Positions 42,360-51,032 of a stretch of DNA of 64,000 bases are shown piece after piece; the stretch's first letter is position 1, and the number at the start of each line of letters is the position of its first letter. Origin of the DNA: Luteimonas rhizosphaericola (GTDB taxonomy: Bacteria > Pseudomonadota > Gammaproteobacteria > Xanthomonadales > Xanthomonadaceae); NCBI RefSeq assembly GCF_029888045.1, contig NZ_JARXRN010000021.1, positions 108,935 through 172,934 of the forward strand, read 5' to 3'. The position numbers were made by a program, and so were the translations under genes. The notes beneath the pieces were generated by a model. The model was not told where the DNA came from. It made no database searches and saw nothing but the letters and a program-made list of their open reading frames with translations.

Positions 42360-44322
42360 CGCTCCGCCCCTCTCGAAAGCCGGCCGCACGTGGACGCTCG
42401 CCGCGGGCGCGACGTGCCTGCTGCCGCTGCTGCCGCAGCTGCCGCCCGGCATCTCGGCCACCGCCGTCGCCGTTGCGGTCGTGGTCGGCGCGCTGTCGCG
42501 TCGCCGGCCGCTGCCGAACTGGCTGCGCGTCCTGCTGGCGATCGCCCTGGTCGGCGGCGTTCTGGCGACGTTCCGCTTCGCCCTGGGACGCGACGTCGCC
42601 TGCGCCCTGCTGGCGATGATGCTGGCGCTCAAGCCCGGCGAACTCGCCAGCGTGCGCGATGCACGCAGCCTGATCGGATTCGCCCTGTTCGCGCCGTTCT
42701 CCACCTTCCTGCTCGACCAGGGTCCACTGTCGCTGCTGCTCGGCCTGGCCGGTGCCACCTGCGCGCTGGTCGCGCTGCTGCAGCTGTCGGCGGACGAATC
42801 GGGCGACCATTCGACCTCGACGGCCCGGCAGCGGATGACCACCGTCGCCCGCCTGGTCGCGATCGGACTGCCGCTCGCGCTGGCGGCGTTCTGGCTGTTC
42901 CCGCGCATGGGGTCTCCGCTGTGGGGCGTGCCGGACCGGGTCCTGTCGCGGCCGGGGCTGTCGGACGAGATGGCGCCCGGCGAATGGCTGGACATGATGA
43001 ACGACGACCGCCCGGCCTTGCGCGTCACGTTCCAGGGCACGACGCCGCCGACCTCGCAGATGTACTGGCGCGGGCCGGTGCTGCTGGATTTCGACGGCCG
43101 CACGTGGCGTCGCGCGCGCGACATGGAACGCCGCGCGGTACCGGAGGCGACGGCGGGACCGACGGTCTGGCGCTACCTGATGGAGGTGGAACCGACCGAG
43201 CGCGATACGCTGGTGGCACTGGAACTCGTCCGCGAGACACCTCCGGGTGTCCGCCAGACCTCGGAATACGTCCTGCGCAGCGACCGGGCCCTGACCTCGG
43301 TGACGCGCTGGCGGATGTCGGCCGCCGCGCCGCTCCGGTTCGATGCGGAACTGGCACCGGACACGCGGTCGCGTGCGCTCGCGCTACCCGACGGGTTCAA
43401 TCCGCGCACGCTCGCGTTGGCCAGCCAGTGGCGAAGCGAGCACGGGCCGGCGGGCGACATCGCGATCGTCAACCGCGCGCTGCAGATGGTGCGCGACGAA
43501 TTCGGCTACACATTGTCCACCCCACTGCCCGGGCGTCATGCGGCCGATGAATTCCTGTTCGACTGGAAGCAGGGGTTCTGCGAACACTTCAGCTCGGCCT
43601 TCGTCGTGCTGATGCGTGCCGCCGGCATCCCGTCCCGCGTGGTGACGGGCTATGCGGGCGGGCGACGCAACCCGATCGGAAACTACTGGATCGTCCGCAA
43701 CGAGGACGCGCACGCCTGGGCGGAGGTCTGGCTGCAGGGCCGCGGCTGGGTCCGCGTGGACCCGACCGCCGCGGTGGCGCCGGAGCGGATCTACGACACG
43801 ATCGACGATCGCGCCGGCGGCGGCGGTTTCGGGGGGTTGCCGGGGGTGACCCCGATGCTCGACCTGGGCGACTGGCTGCGCCGTGGCTGGAACGACCTCG
43901 TGCTCGGCTTCGACGCCGCGCGGCAGCTCGCCATCCTGCGGCCGGTCGGGCTGGAGAACACCGGCACCCGCGGCCTGGTGGCGCTGTTCGCGGCCTGCGC
44001 GGGACTCGCGCTGGCGTGGATGCTGTGGCTCACCGCACGTGCCGAACGCAGTGGCGATCCGGTGCTGCGCGCCTGGCACCGGCTCGGCCGCCGTTATGCG
44101 CACTTGGGGCTCGCGCGCGAACCGCACGAGCCGGCCATGGCCTGGGCCGCGCGGGTGGCGGCTGCGTACCCGGACGGTGCCGGGACACTGCGCGCACTCG
44201 CTGCGCGATTCACGCGTTGGCGTTACGCTCCCGGTGCCGGGGCGGGCGATCCGCGCCCGCTGATCCGGGATCTGCGCGGCCACCGCCCCGCCCGTCCCGC
44301 CCGACCGGATACCCCGCCATGA
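42346..44322 (+). CDS. TgpA-like membrane transglutaminase (DUF3488 + transglutaminase core)
   Basis: A 658-aa protein: about six N-terminal membrane segments with a DUF3488 region, a periplasmic transglutaminase-like domain with the Cys-His-Asp triad (GFCEHFSSAFVVLMRAAGIP, NEDAHAWAEVWL, VRVDPT), one more membrane segment near residue 555 (LVALFAACAGLALAWMLWL) and a cytosolic tail. P. aeruginosa TgpA is essential and belongs to a MoxR-DUF58 operon like this one. It may crosslink or cleave envelope proteins. The stop overlaps the next gene as ATGA. Confidence 0.9.
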   Translation: MARADAPPLSKAGRTWTLAAGATCLLPLLPQLPPGISATAVAVAVVVGALSRRRPLPNWLRVLLAIALVGGVLATFRFALGRDVACALLAMMLALKPGELASVRDARSLIGFALFAPFSTFLLDQGPLSLLLGLAGATCALVALLQLSADESGDHSTSTARQRMTTVARLVAIGLPLALAAFWLFPRMGSPLWGVPDRVLSRPGLSDEMAPGEWLDMMNDDRPALRVTFQGTTPPTSQMYWRGPVLLDFDGRTWRRARDMERRAVPEATAGPTVWRYLMEVEPTERDTLVALELVRETPPGVRQTSEYVLRSDRALTSVTRWRMSAAAPLRFDAELAPDTRSRALALPDGFNPRTLALASQWRSEHGPAGDIAIVNRALQMVRDEFGYTLSTPLPGRHAADEFLFDWKQGFCEHFSSAFVVLMRAAGIPSRVVTGYAGGRRNPIGNYWIVRNEDAHAWAEVWLQGRGWVRVDPTAAVAPERIYDTIDDRAGGGGFGGLPGVTPMLDLGDWLRRGWNDLVLGFDAARQLAILRPVGLENTGTRGLVALFAACAGLALAWMLWLTARAERSGDPVLRAWHRLGRRYAHLGLAREPHEPAMAWAARVAAAYPDGAGTLRALAARFTRWRYAPGAGAGDPRPLIRDLRGHRPARPARPDTPP

Positions 44323-44801
44323 TCCGCTGCCCCCTCGCATTCGTCGCCGCCGCGCTGCTGCTCACCGCCTGCGCCTCTCAGCCCAGGCCGCTGCAGGGCA
44401 GCTTCGTCGAGACGCCGCCGCATGCGGTGCTCGAGTCCGACGCGACCGGCACACCCGTGCGCTGGGGCGGGCGCATCGTGCAGGTCGAGCCGCGCGCGGA
44501 CGAGACCTGCTTCGAGATGATCTCCACCCGACTGACCGCCACCGGCCGCCCGTACTGGGCGAGCGACGACAGCAACGGCCGCTTCATCGCCTGCCGCACC
44601 GGCTTCTACGATCCGTCCGTGTTCGAAATCAATCGCGAGGTCACCTTCACCGGCCACATCGCCGGCTACGAGACCCGGCGCATCGGCGGGTACGACTACC
44701 GCTTCCCGCGCATCGACGCCGACGTGGTGTACCTGTGGCCGCGACGCGAGACGAACGCGATCACCCGGCCCGCGCCGTGGCCGTGGTGGGGCTGGTGGTG
44801 A
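44319..44801 (+). CDS. Slp-family outer-membrane lipoprotein
   Basis: A 160-aa lipoprotein: signal sequence and lipobox MIRCPLAFVAAALLLTACAS (Cys at ~18), then the Slp domain (VRWGGRIVQVEPRADETCFEMIS, INREVTFTGHIAGYETRRIGGYDYRFPRIDADVVYLWP). Slp proteins of E. coli are induced in stationary phase or acid stress. The ATG overlaps the TgpA-like stop (ATGA), so it is translated together with the MoxR operon. The C-terminus is Trp-rich (PWPWWGWW). Confidence 0.88.
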   Translation: MIRCPLAFVAAALLLTACASQPRPLQGSFVETPPHAVLESDATGTPVRWGGRIVQVEPRADETCFEMISTRLTATGRPYWASDDSNGRFIACRTGFYDPSVFEINREVTFTGHIAGYETRRIGGYDYRFPRIDADVVYLWPRRETNAITRPAPWPWWGWW

Positions 44802-44822
44802 GCACGCGTCCGCCGCGGCGGG

Positions 44823-45173
44823 TCAGCCCGCACTCACCCCGAAGCGGCCGAGCGGCGCGCCGGCCAACAGGTGCAGGTGCAGCTGGAACACGGTCTGGCC
44901 GCCGTCGCCGTTGCAGTTCATGACGATCCGGTAGCCGTCCTCGGCGAAGCCCTGCTCGCGCGCGTAGCGCGCGGCCGCGACCGCGAGGCGCCCGACGATC
45001 TCGGGCCGGTCCGCGGGCACGTCGTCGAGCGTCGCGTAGGTGTCCTTGGGCACGAACAGCACGTGCACCGGCGCCTGCGGCGCGATGTCGCGGAACGCGA
45101 TGACGTGTTCGTCCTCGAACACGATCTCGGCGGGGATCTCGCGGCGGATGATCTTGTGGAAGATGGTGGGCAT
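44823..45173 (-). CDS. HIT-family purine nucleoside phosphoramidase (HinT-like)
   Basis: A 116-aa histidine-triad protein: IFHKIIRREIPAEIVFEDEHVIAFRDI at the N-terminus and the catalytic triad QLHLHLLAG. HinT hydrolyses adenosine 5'-phosphoramidates and lysyl-AMP. ATG at 45173 gives the usual length. It converges with the Slp gene, leaving 21 bp between their ends. Confidence 0.92.
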   Translation of the reverse strand: MPTIFHKIIRREIPAEIVFEDEHVIAFRDIAPQAPVHVLFVPKDTYATLDDVPADRPEIVGRLAVAAARYAREQGFAEDGYRIVMNCNGDGGQTVFQLHLHLLAGAPLGRFGVSAG

Positions 45174-45418
45174 GGCGTGGCGGTCCTGGTTCGCGTCAAG
45201 CATACCGCCCGCGTGCGTGCAGGCGCCGGTCACGCGCCCGTATCACGGACGTCGAGTCAGCGAGCGACGCGTTCGCCGGCCGATGCGCGCGGCCGGCCGG
45301 TGTCGACGGCCGCCGCCGTCCGCGCGCAATTCCCGGCCGCGGCGGCGGCGATGCTGCGCGGGACAGGGCGCCGCTGCGGTCTCGCGTGAGCCGCAGCGCG
45401 ATCCACCTGCCGGCGCGC

Positions 45419-46012
45419 CTAGGCCATCTCGCTGCGCGACCCGAAGGCGTGCGAGAGCGTGCCGCGATCGACATACTCCAGCTCGCCGCCGAGGGGAACG
45501 CCGTGGGCGAGGCGGCTCGGCCGGGCGCCGTGCTGGCGCGCGATCTGGGCGAGATAGTGCGCGGTCGCCTCGCCCTCGACGGTGGGATTGGTGGCGATGA
45601 TCAGTTCCTGCACCTCGCCCTCCGCCAGCCGTTCGGCCAGCCGGTCGAGGCCGATTTCCCGCGGGCCGATGCCGTCGAGCGGACTCAGCCTTCCCTGCAG
45701 CACGTAGTACAGGCCCCGGTAGCCGGTGGCCTGCTCGATCGCGAGGCGGTCGGCCGGAGACTCCACCACGCACAGCTGGTGCGCGTCGCGCGCCGCGCTG
45801 GCGCAGGTGGCGCAGACCACGGTTTCGCTGAAATCGCGGCAGCGGGTGCAGTGGCCGACGCGCTCCACCGCCTCGGCCAGTGCCGCGGCCAGGCGCCGCC
45901 CGCCCTCGCGCTCGCGTTCAAGCACGTGGTAGGCCATGCGTTGCGCGGTCTTCTGCCCCACCCCGGGCAGGATGCGGAAGGCTTCGATCAGTTGTTCGAG
46001 CAGGGATGACAT
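45419..46012 (-). CDS. recR: Recombination protein RecR
   Basis: A 197-aa RecR with the N-terminal HhH motif ([18 protein letters not shown]), a C4 zinc finger ([16 protein letters not shown]) and a Toprim domain ([15 protein letters not shown], then [14 protein letters not shown]). It works with RecO, also encoded in this window, in gap repair. It lies behind ybaB and dnaX, the standard trio. Confidence 0.96.
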   Translation of the reverse strand: MSSLLEQLIEAFRILPGVGQKTAQRMAYHVLEREREGGRRLAAALAEAVERVGHCTRCRDFSETVVCATCASAARDAHQLCVVESPADRLAIEQATGYRGLYYVLQGRLSPLDGIGPREIGLDRLAERLAEGEVQELIIATNPTVEGEATAHYLAQIARQHGARPSRLAHGVPLGGELEYVDRGTLSHAFGSRSEMA

Positions 46013-46103
46013 CGGCAGGCAGGGCGTGCACGGGTGGAGGAACGTCCGTCCGGCGACACGATCCCGGAGGCGGTCACGGGCCGTCGAGCCACCGGCGCGG
46101 CGC

Positions 46104-46424
46104 TCAGAACGGCAGCTTCACGCCCGGCGGCAGCGGCATGCCGGCAGTGGCGCCGGCCATCTTTTCGCGCGAGGCGGCGTCGATCCGGTTGGACGCGTCG
46201 TTGAACGCGGCCGCGATCAGGTCCTCGGCCATTTCCGGGTCCGACAGCACGCTCGGATCGATCCGCACCTTACGGCACTCCTTGCTGCCCGACAGGGTCA
46301 CGTTCACCATGCCGCCACCGGCGCTGCCGGTGACTTCCATCGCGGCGATCTCCTGCTGCACGCGCTGCATGTTTTCCTGCATCTTCTGCGCCTGCTGCAT
46401 CAGCTGGCCAATGTTTCCACGCAT
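46104..46424 (-). CDS. YbaB/EbfC nucleoid-associated protein
   Basis: A 106-aa protein with the YbaB fold: [20 protein letters not shown] and [23 protein letters not shown], then a helical end. It binds DNA as a dimer and lies between dnaX (6-bp gap) and recR, as in most proteobacteria. Confidence 0.95.
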   Translation of the reverse strand: MRGNIGQLMQQAQKMQENMQRVQQEIAAMEVTGSAGGGMVNVTLSGSKECRKVRIDPSVLSDPEMAEDLIAAAFNDASNRIDAASREKMAGATAGMPLPPGVKLPF

Positions 46425-46430
46425 GTTCGT

Positions 46431-48227
46431 CTAGCCTTCGTCGTAGGGTCGGATGGAATCGGGCACCAGCCGGGCGCCCTGCTGCCGCATCAGCCGCTGC
46501 ACCTGCGGGTCGGACAGGAAGGCCTGCTCGGCCGCGGTCTGGCGCGCGTCACGCTCGCGGGCATGGCGCGCATGCAGGGTCTCGCCGGCGGACGCGACGG
46601 CTTCCTCGAAGCGGATCTGCGGCGCGTCGCCCAGCGCCGGCGCCAGCGCCTGGGCGAGCTGCGAGACCAGGAACGGCGCCTTGAGGTGATCGTCGCTGGC
46701 CGGCAGCGACAGCCGCAGCACGCCCTCGCGCCAGTCCACGAACGCCGCATGCGCGGCGAGTTCGCGCACCGGCCCGCGCAGGACCAGGCCGCCGACCAGG
46801 TCCAGCCAGGCGGACGCATCGAGCCCCGCGCCGGGCGCGGGTGCGGGCCTGCCTGACGCCGGCGCGGAAGCGGGTGCACGGGACGCTGACGCATCGCCGG
46901 CCGGTGCCGCGGCAGGCGCGCGGGTCTGCGGCGGTGGCGTGGCGGGGCGCGGCGCGACGGCGGGAGCGGCGGCCGGCTTGCGCGCGGCCGGCTCGACGGT
47001 CGGGGCGCGGCGCGCCGGCGCGGCCACGTCGGCCTCCAGCGCAGCGCGCGCGGCGGCGGCCGCGCCACGCCCGCCCGACGACGACATCGCCGCGGGTGCC
47101 GCCGCTTCGCTGCCGCCGCCCTGCGCGGCGCCATCCACCGGCCGGAACGCCAGCATCCGTAGCAGGCTCATCTCGAAGCCGGCGCGCGGACTGGGCGCCA
47201 GCGGCAGGTCGCGACGGCCGCCGAGCGCCATCTGGTACCAGAGCTGCACCAGTTCGGGACGCAGCGCGTCGGCCAGGGGCGCGACATCCATCGCATCGTC
47301 CGCCCCGGCGATGCCCGGCACCAGCTGCCGCAGCTGGATCCGGTGCAGGGCCGCGGCCAGCGCGTCGAGCACGCCCGACCAGTCGGGCGAGACCTCGGCC
47401 AGCGCCTCGATCTCGGCCATCAGCCGCGCGCCGTCGCCGGCCGCCAGCGCCTCGAGCAGCGCGCCAATGCGGGTCCGGTCGACCGTTCCCAGCATCCGCG
47501 CCACCGCCTCGTCCGCCAGCGTGCCCGCCCCGGCGGCCGCGCCGGTGTAGGCGATCGCCTGGTCGAGCAGCGACAGGCCGTCGCGCAGGCTGCCGTCCGC
47601 GGCTTTCGCCAGCTGCGTGATCGCGCCGGGTTCGGCGGCGATGCCTTCCGCCGCCAGGATCTTCGTGATCTGGCCCCCGATCTGCGCCTCGTCCAGGCGC
47701 TTGAGGTTGAACTGCAGGCAGCGCGACAGCACCGTCACCAGCAGTTTCTCCGGATCGGTGGTCGCGAACAGGAACTTCACGTGCTCGGGCGGTTCCTCCA
47801 GCGTCTTGAGCAGCGCGTTGAACGCCGGCTTGGACAGCATGTGGACTTCGTCGATCAGGTAGACCTTGTAGCGGCCGCGCGAGGGCATGTACTGCGCGTT
47901 GTCGATCAGGTCGCGCACGTTGTCGACGCCGGTGTTGGACGCCGCGTCGATTTCCAGCAGGTCGATGTAGCGGCCGGCGTCGATCGCCTGGCAGGTCTCG
48001 CAGATCCCGCAGGGATCGGCGCCGGTGCCCTGCTCGCAGTTCAGGCTCTTGGCGAAGATGCGCGCGATGGTGGTCTTGCCCACCCCGCGGGTGCCGGTGA
48101 ACAGGTAGGCGTGGTGGACGCGGCCCGAGTCCAGCGCGTTGGACAGCGCCCGGACCACGTGCTCCTGGCCCACCAGCTCGGCGAACCGCTTCGGGCGCCA
48201 CTTGCGGGCGAGGACGAGATACGACAT
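46431..48227 (-). CDS. dnaX: DNA polymerase III subunit tau/gamma
   Basis: A 598-aa clamp loader. The AAA+ core (residues 1-240) has FTGTRGVGKTT, the zinc finger CEQGTGADPCGICETC, YLIDEVHMLS and SRCLQF. Residues ~400-480 form an Ala/Pro-rich linker and the rest is the tau-specific part that binds the polymerase and helicase. I see no A-rich slippery heptamer, so a shorter gamma by frameshifting is not indicated. ATG at 48227 starts the conserved MSYLVLARKWRP. Confidence 0.95.
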   Translation of the reverse strand: MSYLVLARKWRPKRFAELVGQEHVVRALSNALDSGRVHHAYLFTGTRGVGKTTIARIFAKSLNCEQGTGADPCGICETCQAIDAGRYIDLLEIDAASNTGVDNVRDLIDNAQYMPSRGRYKVYLIDEVHMLSKPAFNALLKTLEEPPEHVKFLFATTDPEKLLVTVLSRCLQFNLKRLDEAQIGGQITKILAAEGIAAEPGAITQLAKAADGSLRDGLSLLDQAIAYTGAAAGAGTLADEAVARMLGTVDRTRIGALLEALAAGDGARLMAEIEALAEVSPDWSGVLDALAAALHRIQLRQLVPGIAGADDAMDVAPLADALRPELVQLWYQMALGGRRDLPLAPSPRAGFEMSLLRMLAFRPVDGAAQGGGSEAAAPAAMSSSGGRGAAAAARAALEADVAAPARRAPTVEPAARKPAAAPAVAPRPATPPPQTRAPAAAPAGDASASRAPASAPASGRPAPAPGAGLDASAWLDLVGGLVLRGPVRELAAHAAFVDWREGVLRLSLPASDDHLKAPFLVSQLAQALAPALGDAPQIRFEEAVASAGETLHARHARERDARQTAAEQAFLSDPQVQRLMRQQGARLVPDSIRPYDEG

Positions 48228-48316
48228 CGGTCCATTGTGCCGCGCCGCGCCCGGTTTTGCCCGCCCGGCGGATGCTCCACACGGCGCATCGCCGTTCCCG
48301 GCCCCCACCCGTTCGG

Positions 48317-48345
48317 TTGTGGTAAAGGCCGGCCGCCGCTAGACT
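48317..48345 (+). promoter_or_regulatory. Promoter of tRNA-Ser(GGA)
   Basis: TTGTGG (48317-48322) and TAGACT (48340-48345) with 17-bp spacing, about 44 bp ahead of the mature tRNA. A GC-rich discriminator (gcgcccc) follows at the likely start, fitting stringent control of stable RNA. Confidence 0.5.
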
Positions 48346-48388
48346 TTGCGCCCCTGCGTGCGGCCGGACGCCGCCTGCCGGGACCTGC

Positions 48389-48481
48389 GGAGAGGTGTCC
48401 GAGTGGTTGAAGGAGCACGCCTGGAAAGTGTGTAAGCGTCTAAACCGCGCTTCGGGGGTTCGAATCCCCCTCTCTCCGCCA
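48389..48481 (+). tRNA. tRNA-Ser(GGA)
   Basis: A class II tRNA of 93 nt including an encoded CCA. The acceptor arms GGAGAGG and CTCTCC pair, the anticodon loop reads ctGGAaa (reads UCC/UCU), a long variable arm is present, and the T arm is GGGGGTTCGAATCCCCC. A terminator follows 12 bp later. Confidence 0.97.
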
Positions 48482-48492
48482 GATCCTTGAAG

Positions 48493-48511
48493 CGCCCCGG
48501 GAGGGGCGTTT
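48493..48511 (+). terminator. Terminator after tRNA-Ser(GGA)
   Basis: Hairpin CGCCCC/GGGGCG with GGGA loop (48493-48508) followed by TTT. The short T tract and the nearby SRP RNA gene leave open whether both RNAs are partly co-transcribed. Confidence 0.6.
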
Positions 48512-48534
48512 CATCTGTTCATCTGCAAGTCTCC

Positions 48535-48649
48535 ATGGTGGCCCCGTCGGCCCCTCGCGACGCTAGGTCGAAAACTCCGCCAGGGCCGGAAGGCAGCAAC
48601 GGTATCGATCGACGCGGGTGCCGAGGCAAGCTGGCGGGGCCATCGCCAT
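48535..48649 (+). ncRNA. ffs: 4.5S signal recognition particle RNA
   Basis: A bacterial small SRP RNA of about 105-115 nt. The conserved domain IV is visible at 48580-48601: CAGG, stem GCC, tetraloop GGAA, stem GGC, then AGCA. The 5' arm (GGCCCCG at 48540-48546) pairs with the 3' arm (CGGGGCC at 48635-48641), and an outer helix can extend this with ATGG/CCAT. It binds Ffh to target membrane proteins. The exact ends are estimates. The 3' arm is repeated 102 bp further on. Confidence 0.93.
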
Positions 48650-48829
48650 GTCAGGCGACGCCACTTCACTCGCCGGGCCCGTGGCGACGGTGTGAGCAGA
48701 TCACGACCGACGGCGACGCGCGGCGCGGCAAGCTGGCGGGGCCATCTCCATGTCAGGTAACGCCACTTCGCTCGCCGGGCCCGTGGCGACGGTGTGAGCA
48801 GATCGCCTCCGACGGCGACGCGCGGCGCG
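48626..48829 (+). repeat. Two tandem 102-bp copies beginning inside ffs
   Basis: Copy 1 is 48626-48727 and copy 2 is 48728-48829; by my count they differ at about 7 of 102 positions. Each begins with the last ~16-20 nt of the SRP RNA (gcaagctggcggggcc) and goes on through ~80 nt of downstream sequence with a possible stem CGCCAC/GTGGCG. Copy 1 completes the functional ffs; copy 2 provides a second, orphan 3' arm. The region has no coding gene. Confidence 0.9.
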
Positions 48830-48855
48830 GTGAACGAACGGCGCGCCGCTGCGCG

Positions 48856-49428
48856 TCAGTGGCTACCCGACTCCGCGCCCGAGGTCCGTTCCACGCTCGG
48901 CTTGCCGTCCTGCTGGCTGAAGAAGAACGCGTACGACAGGCGTAGCGCCACCGGCGTGTCGATGGCGTCGGGTTCGGCGCAGGCATCCTCCACCGCGCGG
49001 CCGTCGGACGTGCGGCAGACCAGCGCAGGATCGTACGTCCACAGGCGCACCGCCTGCTCCCCCGCCCCGGCGAACCGCGCCGCGTGCGGACCATCCGCCC
49101 CGGCACAGGCCGCATCGCGGCGACGGGTGACCGCGCCGACGCGCCCGTCGGCACCGATGTCCACCTCGACGCACACCTCGACCGGTGCCAGTCGCAGCGC
49201 CAGCAGTTCGGGCGGATACGCCGGCAGCGGCGATTCCAGCAGTTGCGGGAACACGAACGCCTGGCTGGAATCGAGCTGCAGGTGGGTGGCCCCCGCGGGC
49301 GGCGGCACCAGGGCCGTGTCCACGCTCGGCACGGGCTCGGGCGGCGGGGCCGGTGGCGCCGTCCGGCAGCCGCCCATGCCGGCAGTCGCCAGGCACACGA
49401 TCAGCCCAACGCGCATGCGTGTCTCCAT
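48856..49428 (-). CDS. Lipoprotein with TonB C-terminal-like domain
   Basis: A 190-aa protein. The N-terminus MRVGLIVCLATAGMGGC carries a lipobox (Cys at ~21), then a Pro-rich stretch (APPAPPPEPVP) and a TonB-C-like fold: SPLPAYPPELLALRLAPVEVCVEVDIGADGRVGAVTRR. It lacks the N-terminal membrane anchor and long rigid linker of a true TonB, so energy transduction is unlikely; function unknown. It follows the beta-propeller gene after 18 bp on the same strand. Confidence 0.75.
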   Translation of the reverse strand: METRMRVGLIVCLATAGMGGCRTAPPAPPPEPVPSVDTALVPPPAGATHLQLDSSQAFVFPQLLESPLPAYPPELLALRLAPVEVCVEVDIGADGRVGAVTRRRDAACAGADGPHAARFAGAGEQAVRLWTYDPALVCRTSDGRAVEDACAEPDAIDTPVALRLSYAFFFSQQDGKPSVERTSGAESGSH

Positions 49429-49446
49429 CCCTGGGGACGGGCCAGC

Positions 49447-50454
49447 CTACTCGGGAACGATGGCCAGCGCATCGGGCTGGCGACCCGTGGCCCACATGTC
49501 CAGCACGCGCCACTCGACCGCGTCGATCACGGCGATCCGGTCGGCCCCGCTGATCGCCACATAGACGCGCGGCCGCGCCGGGTCGGCGACCACGCCGATG
49601 GGCATCGCGCCCCGGCCCAGCAGCGTCTCGCCCGCTTCCGATCCCTCGGGACGCAGCGCCACCGTCGCCACCCGGCGATGGCTGGCGGCATCGAACACCG
49701 CGAGGGTCCCGGCCTTCGCGTTGGTCACCAACGCGTGGCGGCCGTCGGGCGTGAACGCGACCCGGATCGGGAAGCCTTCGCTCGACAGGGTGGCGAGCGT
49801 GTCCAGGGTGTCGGGATCGTGCACGGTGAGCGTGTCGTCCTCGCGGTTGGTCACCCAGACCCGGCCGTCGGGCGCCACCTCGATGCCTTCCGCGCCCTTG
49901 CCCGCCGGCGCCTCGCGAGTCTTGCGCCCGCTCGCGAGGTCGATCCGCGACACGGTGCCGGCGGCGATCTTGCTGACGTAGGCCGTGGCCCCGTCGCGCG
50001 AGACCGCGACCATGTGGCCCACGCCCGCGCCGACGTCGATCGCCTGCGCCACCGTCCCGGCACCCGGGTCCACGCGCAGCAGGGCGTCGCTCGCTTCGGT
50101 GGTCACCAGCGCGTCGCCACCGGGCAGCAGGCGGATGCCGTGCGGCCGGCCGTGTCCGCCGAGGTCGATCGTGCGCAGGGGGTCACCCGACGTCGCATCG
50201 AGCACGCTCAGCGAGGCGCCGGGCTGCTGGTGGCCGTAGTCGGTCACGATCGCCTGCCGGCCATCGGCCGACACCGCGATCTCGTGCGGCCCGGCGCCGG
50301 TGGGACTCTCGCCGAGGCGGCGGCCGTCCTCCAGCGACAGCCGCCACACCGTGTCGTCGCTCTTGTTGCCGACCAGCAGCGTGCCCTGGGCGGAGGCGGC
50401 AGCGTTGGCGAGGCACAGAAGGGGTCCGAGCAGCCATGCAGCGAAGCGGATCAC
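49447..50454 (-). CDS. Secreted YncE-like beta-propeller protein
   Basis: A 335-aa protein with a signal peptide (IRFAAWLLGPLLCLANAAASAQ) and about seven blades of the 40-residue type (GTLLVGNKSDDTVWRLSLEDG, VSADGRQAIVTDYG, VAPDGRVWVTNREDDTLTV, FTPDGRHALVTNAKAGTLAVFD). It resembles YncE and 40-residue YVTN family proteins, thought to bind ligands or DNA in the periplasm. GTG at 50454 has AAGGAGA ahead. It follows moaE after 95 bp and may be co-transcribed with the moa genes. Confidence 0.83.
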   Translation of the reverse strand: MIRFAAWLLGPLLCLANAAASAQGTLLVGNKSDDTVWRLSLEDGRRLGESPTGAGPHEIAVSADGRQAIVTDYGHQQPGASLSVLDATSGDPLRTIDLGGHGRPHGIRLLPGGDALVTTEASDALLRVDPGAGTVAQAIDVGAGVGHMVAVSRDGATAYVSKIAAGTVSRIDLASGRKTREAPAGKGAEGIEVAPDGRVWVTNREDDTLTVHDPDTLDTLATLSSEGFPIRVAFTPDGRHALVTNAKAGTLAVFDAASHRRVATVALRPEGSEAGETLLGRGAMPIGVVADPARPRVYVAISGADRIAVIDAVEWRVLDMWATGRQPDALAIVPE

Positions 50455-50549
50455 GGCGATCTCCTTGCGAGGCGTCCGCGAGGGCGGAACGCATTGAAGC
50501 CCTGGCGCCTCGAGCGGGCGGCCCGGCGCAGACGCCCGTGGCGACAGCG

Positions 50550-51032
50550 TCAGGTTCCGGGAGCGGTGGATCCCGTCGGGCGCGGATGCAGCCAGCCCGC
50601 GTCGCCGTCGGCGTAGTGTTCGTGTTTCCAGATCGGCACGCGGGCCTTCACTTCGTCGATGATCCAGCGGCAGGCGTCGAACGCGGCGGCGCGGTGCGCG
50701 GCGCTGACGCCGACCCACACCGCCAGCTCGCCGATCGCCAGTTCGCCCACGCGATGCACGCAGCAGGCATCCAGCGCGCCGAAGCGATCCAGTGCCTCGC
50801 ACACGATGCGGCGGCCTTCGGCCTCGGCCAGCTCGACATAGGCCTCGTAGCGCAGGCCGCGCACCGCGCGCCCGTCGTTGTGGTCGCGCACCCAGCCCTC
50901 GAACGCGGCGTACGCGCCGGCGCGATCGTTCAGCAGCCGCGTGCGCAGCGGCGCGATGTCGAACGGCCGGGATGCGATCGCGAACAGTCGCGCATCGCCC
51001 TCGCCCGGCCCCGGTACCGGCGCGTCGATCAT
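50550..51032 (-). CDS. moaE: Molybdopterin synthase catalytic subunit MoaE
   Basis: A 160-aa MoaE. AYAAFEGWVRDHNDGRAVRGLRYEAY, CCVHRVGELAIGE and the active-site lysine segment VKARVPIWKHEHYADGD are present. It puts two sulfurs on precursor Z together with MoaD. Its ATG overlaps the moaD stop by ATGA. Confidence 0.95.
   Translation of the reverse strand: MIDAPVPGPGEGDARLFAIASRPFDIAPLRTRLLNDRAGAYAAFEGWVRDHNDGRAVRGLRYEAYVELAEAEGRRIVCEALDRFGALDACCVHRVGELAIGELAVWVGVSAAHRAAAFDACRWIIDEVKARVPIWKHEHYADGDAGWLHPRPTGSTAPGT

Noticed and set aside
44223-44657. Minus-strand open frame opposite the Slp lipoprotein
   Set aside because: Shadow of a clear lipoprotein gene with lipobox and Slp domain.
46431-48227. 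Programmed frameshift in dnaX making a short gamma subunit
   Set aside because: No A6G-type slippery heptamer or clear downstream hairpin was seen in the expected region.
48487-48945. Open frame over the ffs downstream duplication with an internal peptide repeat
   Set aside because: It covers the SRP RNA and the 102-bp direct repeat and shows no coding-type composition.
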